Shown here in pieces: positions 1 to 4,078 of a stretch of 6,626 nt of DNA. Origin of the DNA: Thermodesulfovibrionales bacterium (GTDB taxonomy: Bacteria; Nitrospirota; Thermodesulfovibrionia; Thermodesulfovibrionales; SM23-35); NCBI GenBank assembly GCA_020053565.1, contig JAGVMY010000102.1:1-6626 (forward strand), read 5' to 3'. Each line of letters starts with the position of its first letter. Positions within the stretch are counted from its first letter, which is position 1. The notes under the pieces were generated by a model. It saw only the letters and a list, made by a program, of their open reading frames with translations, ran no database searches and was not told the origin of the DNA. The position numbers and the translations under genes were made by a program.

Positions 1-51
1 CCCTGCACCGCCTGTTGGATCAGAACCAGCTATTGTGAGAGCTGTCTTCAT
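1..51 (-). CDS. thiD: Hydroxymethylpyrimidine (phosphate) kinase ThiD, N-terminal 17 residues only
   Basis: The minus strand reads ATG at position 51 and stays open to the window edge, giving MKTALTIAGSDPTGGAG. This is the N-terminal signature of the ThiD family of ribokinase-fold kinases: the first beta strand followed by the GSD-(S/P)-x-GGAG substrate-binding loop. ThiD phosphorylates HMP-P to HMP-PP, the pyrimidine substrate for ThiE, in the cytoplasm. The start follows the thiC stop codon after 3 bp (TAG TAA ATG), so the gene is the next member of the thiamin operon and probably translationally coupled to thiC. A purine-rich GGGGAAG lies in the last thiC codons as a possible but distant ribosome-binding site. 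Only the first 17 codons are visible, so a fusion (for example ThiD-ThiE or ThiD-ThiN) further on cannot be excluded. Confidence 0.88.
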   Translation of the reverse strand, partial: MKTALTIAGSDPTGGAG

Positions 52-54
52 TTA

Positions 55-1341
55 CTATTTTCTTCCCCTTAGTGCCTTCTCTACTATTTTTATTGCACAG
101 AACTCCCCACACATGCTACAGACCTCTTGTTCTGTTGGCGGTACTTCTGAACGCCATTTACGCACCCTCTCTGGATCAAAACTTAATGCAATCTGTCCAT
201 TCCAGTCAAGGTTCTTCCTGCATTCAGCCATCTTCCTGTCTCGCTCTATTGCGCCGGGGATACCTTTTGCAATATCTGCTGCATGCGCAGCTATCTTTAA
301 TGCAATGAGTCCTTCTTTTACATCGTCAACGTTTGGAAGCCTGATATGTTCTGAGGGGGTGACATAACAGAGAAAATCTGCGCCTGCAGCACCTGCGATG
401 GCGCCGCCTATGGCTGCTGCAATATGGTCATACCCCATTGCAATGTCAGTCACAAGCGGACCGAGCACATAGAAAGGTGCACCTTTACAGATTTCTTTCT
501 GGATTTTTATGTTCAATTCAACCTGGTTCAAAGGCACATGACCGGGACCTTCAATTATTGTCTGAACCCCTGATTCAAGAGCTCTATCTCTTAATTCTCC
601 GATTGTAAGCAGTTCTTCAATCTGGCTCCTGTCAGTTGCATCCTCAATGCATCCAGGACGCAGGGCATCTCCGAGGCTCAATGTCAAATCATATCTTTTT
701 GCAATTTCAAGCAGCCTGTCATAATACTCATAGAGAGGATTTTCTCTGTCGTTGTAAATCATCCATTCGAGAAGGAATGAACCACCGCGGCTTACTATAT
801 CAAGAACTCTCCCTTCTTCTTTAAGCCTTTCAACAGCCTTCCTTGTGATGCCACAATGGACTGTAACAAAATCAACTCCATCTTTTGCATGTTCTTCTAT
901 TACCTCAAAAATACTATCAGTGGTCATCTTTGCTATTGTTCCATATACCTCTGCAGCTCTCACTGCAGCCTCGTATATGGGAACTGTGCCAACTGAGAGA
1001 GGAGACTTGCTTAAAAGAAGCCTTCTCAGATCTTTAATTGGACCTCCTGTCGAAAGATCCATAACCGCATCAGCGCCATATTTGACAAGCACCTTAAGTT
1101 TCTCTATTTCATCGTCAAAAGAAACCCTGTCTTTTGATGTTCCTATATTTGCATTTACCTTTGTTCTCAGGCCTTTTCCAATCCCAATTGGTTTTATAGT
1201 GTGATACATGTTTTTGGGAATTACTGTAACGCCTTTTGCAATATCAACAGCGAGCATTTCAGGTGATATGCCTTCAGAAAGGGCAACCTCCTTTACTTCG
1301 TCATTAATAATTCCCTTTTTTGCATATTCTATTTTTGTCAT
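55..1341 (-). CDS. thiC: Phosphomethylpyrimidine synthase ThiC (HMP-P synthase, short form)
   Basis: Radical-SAM enzyme that rearranges aminoimidazole ribotide (AIR) to HMP-P, the pyrimidine half of thiamin, in the cytoplasm. The 428-residue product is the short ThiC form, lacking the extra N-terminal domain of the roughly 600-residue enzymes of E. coli and plants. Family blocks are intact: VNANIGTS near 62-69, MDLSTGG 94-100, TVPIYEA 119-125, SRGG 184-187, LGDALRPGC 223-231, EGPGHVP 264-270 (His268) and TPSEHIRLP 328-336 (His332). By spacing, His268 and His332 match the zinc-binding histidines of characterised ThiC. The C-terminal iron-sulfur ligands are Cys408, Cys411 and Cys415, with CX2CX3C spacing. 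The ATG overlaps the thiE stop by 4 bp (ATGA), with GAGG nine bases upstream. The main alternative is BzaF, the ThiC paralogue that makes 5-hydroxybenzimidazole for cobamides. The riboswitch-led thi operon argues strongly for ThiC. Confidence 0.95.
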   Translation of the reverse strand: MTKIEYAKKGIINDEVKEVALSEGISPEMLAVDIAKGVTVIPKNMYHTIKPIGIGKGLRTKVNANIGTSKDRVSFDDEIEKLKVLVKYGADAVMDLSTGGPIKDLRRLLLSKSPLSVGTVPIYEAAVRAAEVYGTIAKMTTDSIFEVIEEHAKDGVDFVTVHCGITRKAVERLKEEGRVLDIVSRGGSFLLEWMIYNDRENPLYEYYDRLLEIAKRYDLTLSLGDALRPGCIEDATDRSQIEELLTIGELRDRALESGVQTIIEGPGHVPLNQVELNIKIQKEICKGAPFYVLGPLVTDIAMGYDHIAAAIGGAIAGAAGADFLCYVTPSEHIRLPNVDDVKEGLIALKIAAHAADIAKGIPGAIERDRKMAECRKNLDWNGQIALSFDPERVRKWRSEVPPTEQEVCSMCGEFCAIKIVEKALRGRK

Positions 1342-2009
1342 TTGAGTAACCTCATAAACTTCTCTGTTGTGCCTTTAATATCTTGGGCAGCAAGAATAGC
1401 AGATATCAATGCGACACCATCTGCACCGGCTTCCATCACTTCTTGTACCCTATCCAATTTTATTCCTCCAATACCGAACACCGGTATCGATACTGCGGAC
1501 TTCACTCTTCTTAGTGTATCAACACCAATGGGCTTACCATATTTGAGTTTAGAAGGAGTCTCATAAATAGGACCAAGGGTTATAAAATCTGCACCATCTC
1601 TCTCTGCCTCAAGAGCCTCCTCAAGACTATGCGTTGACACACCAATCCGGAGTTTTTCCTGAACAATTTTTCTTACTGCATGAGCAGGGATGCCTTTCTG
1701 ACCGATATGGACACCATCTGCACCAATAGCAAGTGCGATATCAATTCTGTCATTGATAAAAAGTTTTGCATGATATTCTTTTGTCAATTCTCTTATTTTA
1801 TATGCCAATTCAAGAAGCTCCCTCGTATTGAGATCCTTTTCCCGAAGCTGTACTGCCTTTACCCCACCCTTTAAGCCATCTTCAACAGCAGTAAGGAGTG
1901 AGGAGTGAGGAGTCAGAAGTTTTCTATCTGTAATCAGATATAACGAAAAGTCAATAGTTACTGCTCTTTGCTCTTTGCTCATTGCTTTTTGCTCTTTGTC
2001 ATGACTCAT
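1338..2009 (-). CDS. thiE: Thiamin-phosphate synthase ThiE with repeat-derived N-terminus
   Basis: Cytoplasmic TIM-barrel enzyme that joins HMP-PP to the thiazole phosphate carboxylate, releasing pyrophosphate and CO2, to give thiamin phosphate. From the ATG at 2009 the product is 223 residues. Motifs in order: LYLITDR near 23-29, QLREKD 54-59 (diphosphate/Mg region), FINDR 84-88, GVHIGQ 99-104, LGPIYETPSK 145-154 and GIGGI 179-183. All are typical of active ThiE. The start is uncertain. A GTG at 2012 directly precedes the ATG, and another ATG at 1982, inside a tandem repeat, would give a 214-residue protein closer to the usual length. The only upstream SD-like sequence, AGAAGGA in the last thiG codons, is rather far away. 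Codons 4-15 and 31-40 are largely made of two different heptanucleotide arrays, so the N-terminus and the first loop are unlike the family. The gene starts 7 bp after thiG and overlaps thiC by 4 bp. Confidence 0.93.
   Translation of the reverse strand: MSHDKEQKAMSKEQRAVTIDFSLYLITDRKLLTPHSSLLTAVEDGLKGGVKAVQLREKDLNTRELLELAYKIRELTKEYHAKLFINDRIDIALAIGADGVHIGQKGIPAHAVRKIVQEKLRIGVSTHSLEEALEAERDGADFITLGPIYETPSKLKYGKPIGVDTLRRVKSAVSIPVFGIGGIKLDRVQEVMEAGADGVALISAILAAQDIKGTTEKFMRLLK
1889..1916. repeat. Intragenic 7-bp tandem array (GAGTGAG)4 in thiE
   Basis: On the plus strand four consecutive heptamers read CAGTAAG, GAGTGAG, GAGTGAG and GAGTCAG. The two central copies are identical and the outer ones differ by one or two bases. 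On the coding strand this is CTCACTC repeated, translated as LTPHSSLLT between LYLITDRKL and AVEDGLKGG, in the surface loop/first helix after beta strand 1 of the ThiE barrel. The arrangement suggests a simple-sequence insertion or expansion tolerated in a loop. Confidence 0.85.
1963..1997. repeat. 7-bp tandem array (GCTCTTT)5 at the 5' end of thiE
   Basis: Five consecutive heptamers on the plus strand: GCTCTTT, GCTCTTT, GCTCATT, GCTTTTT, GCTCTTT. On the coding strand this is AAAGAGC repeated, encoding DKEQKAMSKEQRA at the thiE N-terminus. One variant copy creates an in-frame ATG at 1982. The array lies downstream of the likely start at 2009, so a change of copy number by one or two units would shift the frame. 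Confidence 0.88.
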
Positions 2010-2016
2010 CACTGTC

Positions 2017-2787
2017 TTATAACATTCCTTCTATCGGACTGCTCGCAGTTGCATAAAGTTTTTTAGAAATCCTTCCAGCCTTATATGCCAACCTACCAGC
2101 AATAATCGCGTGTTTCATTGCCTCAGCCATTGCAATCGGGTCTTTTGCACCGGCTATGCCTGTGTTTATAAGCACTGCATCACAACCAAGCTCCATTGCT
2201 ATAGTTGCATCAGATGCGGTTCCCACACCTGCATCAACAATAACCGGTAGATCTACTGTTTCAAGTATTATCTTTATGTTGTATGGATTTCTGATTCCGA
2301 GACCAGAACCAATAGGTGCACCAAGAGGCATCACCGCAGCAGCACCTGCATCCTCAAGCCTCTTTGCTATTATAGGGTCATCATTTGTATAGGGGAGGAC
2401 GATAAAACCTTCCTTTGCGAGTATCTCAGTTGCCTTCAGTAATCCACATACATCGGGGAAAAGCGTCTTCTCATCTCCAATTACCTCGAGCTTGATAAGG
2501 TCTGAGATGCCAGCCTCCCTGGCAAGCCTCGCATATCTCAAGGCGTCTTCTACTGTATAGCAACCAGCTGTATTAGGGAGGATTTTATATTTCTTCGGGT
2601 CAATGTAGTCAAGAAGGTTCTCAGATTTCCTGTCTATGATATTCACCCTTCTGACTGCAACCGTTACCACATCTGCTCCTGAAGCCTCAACAGCCTTTCT
2701 TGTCTCTTCAAAATCCTTATACTTCCCTGTACCCACCCAGAGCCGTGACTGAAACTCTATGCCTTTAATTATTAATTTATCATCCAT
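2017..2787 (-). CDS. thiG: Thiazole synthase ThiG
   Basis: ThiG condenses 1-deoxy-D-xylulose 5-phosphate, dehydroglycine and sulfur from ThiS thiocarboxylate into the thiazole phosphate carboxylate. The 256-residue product is full length for the family and colinear with it. It has a LWVGTGKY start block (17-24), the TVAVRRVN strand (42-49), ILPNTAGC (69-76), the Schiff-base lysine Lys99 in IKLEVIGD (98-105), LPYTNDDP (131-138), MPLGAPIGSGLGI (153-165, phosphate loop) and VDAGVGTASDA (184-194). The C-terminus SSPIEGML is typical. The start is well supported: ATG at 2787 with GAGGAG five bases upstream. It is separated from thiS by 178 bp, most of it an inverted-repeat element, whereas all other junctions in the operon are tight. 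Its glycine-derived substrate must come from ThiH or ThiO, neither of which is visible here. By hand count 11 of 12 arginine codons are AGA/AGG. Confidence 0.96.
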   Translation of the reverse strand: MDDKLIIKGIEFQSRLWVGTGKYKDFEETRKAVEASGADVVTVAVRRVNIIDRKSENLLDYIDPKKYKILPNTAGCYTVEDALRYARLAREAGISDLIKLEVIGDEKTLFPDVCGLLKATEILAKEGFIVLPYTNDDPIIAKRLEDAGAAAVMPLGAPIGSGLGIRNPYNIKIILETVDLPVIVDAGVGTASDATIAMELGCDAVLINTGIAGAKDPIAMAEAMKHAIIAGRLAYKAGRISKKLYATASSPIEGML

Positions 2788-2792
2788 AAAAT

Positions 2793-2798
2793 CTCCTC
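2793..2798 (-). promoter_or_regulatory. Strong ribosome-binding site of thiG
   Basis: GAGGAG on the minus strand, five bases before the thiG ATG, is a near-perfect Shine-Dalgarno sequence. It gives thiG independent translation initiation despite the long gap after thiS. Confidence 0.8.
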
Positions 2799-2881
2799 TT
2801 TATCTGAATTTTTTTGTATGCTTCACAAAAATAATTGTAACCATTAAACAAATGAGAAGGAGATTGTCATAGGAGCGGCTT

Positions 2882-2906
2882 TGAATTCTGTCGAAGACAG
2901 AATTCA
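2882..2906. repeat. Hairpin with 11-bp stem and 3-base loop
   Basis: TGAATTCTGTC and its exact complement flank a GAA loop (plus strand). It lies within the larger inverted-repeat element. No U-tract follows on either strand, so it is not an intrinsic terminator. An RNA-stabilising or processing structure is possible. Confidence 0.85.
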
Positions 2907-2916
2907 CCTCGGAGTT

Positions 2917-2934
2917 CCCCGACATATGTCGGGG
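2917..2934. repeat. 18-bp perfect palindrome CCCCGACATATGTCGGGG
   Basis: A self-complementary 18-mer inside the inverted-repeat element. Its CCCGACA/TGTCGGG arms recur in the optional hairpin of the TPP riboswitch about 340 bp away. No T-run follows, so it is not a rho-independent terminator. Confidence 0.85.
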
Positions 2935-2965
2935 GACGAGAATGAGCGATATGGCGATCTCCTTC

Positions 2966-3172
2966 TCATTTATATCCACCTCCAATAAAATTCACTATCT
3001 CAACTCTATCTCCCTCATTGAGTTTAAAGGTTGAATAGTCAGACTTTTTTACTATTGATACGTTTATCTCTACTGCAACCCGCTGTGGTTCTATCTGGAG
3101 TTCTTTCAGTAAATCCTGAAGAGTCTCCACATTTAATACTTCTAACTTTTCTCCATTAACTATCAGTCTCAT
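2966..3172 (-). CDS. thiS: Sulfur-carrier protein ThiS with two extra C-terminal residues
   Basis: ThiS is a small ubiquitin-fold protein. Its C-terminal glycine is adenylated by ThiF and converted to a thiocarboxylate, which gives sulfur to ThiG. From the ATG at 3172 the product is 68 residues (MRLIVNGEKLEV...), the usual ThiS length, with the family's beta-grasp pattern and the final block VEIVNFIGGG. An in-frame ATG at 3190 would add six residues (MRFFVF), but it lies inside the terminator hairpin and those residues do not fit the family, so 3172 is preferred. No good Shine-Dalgarno sequence precedes 3172. The frame continues past GlyGlyGly with Tyr-Lys before TGA, whereas characterised ThiS proteins end at Gly-Gly. 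The Lys codon and the stop lie in the arm of the adjacent inverted repeat. It is the first gene of the thiamin operon. Confidence 0.9.
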   Translation of the reverse strand: MRLIVNGEKLEVLNVETLQDLLKELQIEPQRVAVEINVSIVKKSDYSTFKLNEGDRVEIVNFIGGGYK

Positions 3173-3207
3173 AAAAACAAAAAACCGCATCCCTGAAGGA
3201 TACGGTC
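3173..3207 (-). terminator. Intrinsic terminator of the TPP-responsive leader
   Basis: The minus-strand RNA has ACCGTATCC pairing with GGATGCGGT (nine pairs including one G-U) around a small loop, followed by TTTTTTG and TTTTT. The U-tract ends directly at the thiS ATG. The 5' arm holds CCGTATC (plus 3199-3205), which is perfectly complementary to GATACGG within the aptamer. This offers an alternative antiterminator helix when TPP is absent. The same hairpin also occupies the region where a thiS ribosome-binding site would be expected, so translational effects are possible too. Confidence 0.85.
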
Positions 3208-3213
3208 TATCTT

Positions 3214-3301
3214 CCCTTCCCTACGCCGGTATTACCCGTATCAGGTTCGAGGGGTCTCCCGACAGTGTCGGGACTCTCAGACTTCTAAGCCTCCCCCTGG
3301 G
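3214..3301 (-). ncRNA. TPP riboswitch aptamer (THI element)
   Basis: On the minus strand the conserved TPP-aptamer blocks appear in order: GGGGGAGGC, a P3 helix (AGGCTT with AAGTCT), the invariant CTGAGA, an optional extra hairpin (TCCCGACACTGTCGGGA), ACCCC closing P2, then CGAACCTGATACGG, GTAATACCGGCGTAGGGAA. P1 can close with CCC at the 5' end and GGG at the 3' end. CTGAGA contacts the pyrimidine and the GCGTAGGGA region the pyrophosphate in known TPP aptamers. The element sits between a strong promoter and an intrinsic terminator ahead of thiS, so TPP should switch the thi operon off by transcription attenuation. The deduced transcript begins almost exactly at P1. Confidence 0.96.
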
Positions 3302-3309
3302 TTAATTTA

Positions 3310-3339
3310 AGTATAGATTAGATTTTAAAGGAATGTCAA
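3310..3339 (-). promoter_or_regulatory. Sigma-70-type promoter of the thi operon
   Basis: Minus strand: TTGACA (3334-3339), an 18-bp AT-rich spacer, then TATACT (3310-3315). The -35 box is a perfect consensus match and the -10 box differs at one position (TATAAT). The predicted start, about 7 bases after the -10 box, falls at roughly 3302-3304, immediately before the aptamer. The -35 hexamer overlaps the larB stop codon (AGT TGA), so the promoter is partly inside the upstream gene. Confidence 0.85.
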
Positions 3340-4073
3340 CTTAACCTATTTATCTTATGTGCGAGACATCCAGCTCCAAAGCCATTGTCTATATTCATCA
3401 CTGCAATTCCTGGTACACAGGAATTGAGCATTGCAAAGAGTGCTGTGAGGCCGCCGAGGCTCGTGCCATAACCGACCGAAGTAGGAACTGCAATAATTGG
3501 TTTGTCTGTAAGTCCGCCAACAACAGAAGGAAGTGCGCCTTCCATCCCTGCAACAACGATAATCACCTTTGCAGCATTAATGGAATCTTTGTTATCCATA
3601 AGCCTGTGAATCCCTGCAACACCCACATCATATACACTCTCAACCATACTTCCAAGAAATGATGCGGTTACTACTGCTTCTTCTGCAACTGGTATGTCAG
3701 ATGTTCCGGCAGAAAGTACAAGGACATGACCTTTTTTCTTTTTCTCTTCCCCTGCTGATATCGAGGCTGAGCAAGGGTGAAAAACAGCATTTTTGATCTT
3801 AAGGCGATCATATATCTCTGGTGATGCCTTTGTAATTAACAGCTTTTTGCTTTTCTTGTACATAGAACGAGCTATGCGGATCACATCTTCTCCTTTTTTA
3901 CCTTCAGCAAATATCACTTCAGGAATTCCCTGTCTGATATGCCTGTGATGGTCAATCTTTGCAAAGGAGAGGTCTTCATAAGGGAGATGTTTTAAGACAT
4001 CCATTGCCTTTTCAATACTGCTTTTACCAGATTTTACTGACTGGAGGATATTTTTAATTTTTGAAGTATCCAT
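3336..4073 (-). CDS. larB: LarB, pyridinium-3,5-biscarboxylic acid mononucleotide synthase
   Basis: LarB carboxylates nicotinic acid adenine dinucleotide and hydrolyses its phosphoanhydride. This is the first step in making the nickel-pincer nucleotide cofactor of lactate racemase (LarA) and related epimerases. The 245-residue length matches the family. A family-specific N-terminal region (DHHRHIRQGIPEVIFAEGK, 41-59) precedes a PurE-like (AIR carboxylase) Rossmann domain with GTSDIPVAEEA (123-133), VAGMEGALPSVVGGL (174-188), PTSVGYG (197-203) and NSCVPGIAVMNIDNGFGAG (217-235). Cys219 corresponds by position to the catalytic cysteine reported for LarB of Lactiplantibacillus. It begins 5 bp after the gpsA stop without a clear Shine-Dalgarno sequence, which suggests coupling to gpsA. 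It is often annotated as a PurE-related protein, but the N-terminal block and catalytic Cys favour LarB. larC, larE and larA are not in the window. Confidence 0.92.
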   Translation of the reverse strand: MDTSKIKNILQSVKSGKSSIEKAMDVLKHLPYEDLSFAKIDHHRHIRQGIPEVIFAEGKKGEDVIRIARSMYKKSKKLLITKASPEIYDRLKIKNAVFHPCSASISAGEEKKKKGHVLVLSAGTSDIPVAEEAVVTASFLGSMVESVYDVGVAGIHRLMDNKDSINAAKVIIVVAGMEGALPSVVGGLTDKPIIAVPTSVGYGTSLGGLTALFAMLNSCVPGIAVMNIDNGFGAGCLAHKINRLS

Positions 4074-4078
4074 TTATG

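Larger units (their letters stand above)
2850..2971. repeat. 122-bp nested inverted-repeat element (MITE- or REP-like) between thiS and thiG
   Basis: The ends are a perfect 15-bp inverted repeat (AAATGAGAAGGAGAT at 2850-2864 against its complement at 2957-2971). Pairing extends inward to about 22 bp with two mismatches. Inside are two further palindromes, an 11-bp-stem hairpin and an 18-bp perfect palindrome. There is no credible coding content: the open frame crossing it has no family resemblance. No clear target-site duplication can be seen, so a transposed MITE is only one reading, and a BIME/REP-type palindromic unit is the other. The right end carries the last codon and stop of thiS. Transcribed, it would fold into a long branched hairpin between thiS and thiG. 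Confidence 0.8.

Noticed and set aside
35..367. 110-codon plus-strand open frame opposite thiC
   Set aside because: Antisense shadow of the well-conserved thiC coding sequence, with no family resemblance. The other plus-strand frames opposite thiC, thiE, thiG, larB, gpsA and glnS are rejected for the same reason.
55..1341. BzaF (5-hydroxybenzimidazole synthase) instead of ThiC
   Set aside because: Length and cysteine spacing would allow it, but the gene overlaps thiE and directly precedes thiD in a TPP-riboswitch operon, with no cobamide genes nearby.
2882..2934. The two internal palindromes as a rho-independent terminator between thiS and thiG
   Set aside because: Neither is followed by a T-run on the coding strand, and the downstream thi genes need read-through.
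2800..2985. 61-codon open frame on the minus strand between thiS and thiG
   Set aside because: It runs through the inverted-repeat element and overlaps the thiS end in another frame. It shows no recognisable family or ribosome-binding site, and is best seen as chance coding within repeat DNA.
3188..3190. ATG at 3190 as start of thiS
   Set aside because: It lies within the terminator hairpin and would add MRFFVF, which does not fit ThiS. The ATG at 3172 gives the normal N-terminus and length.
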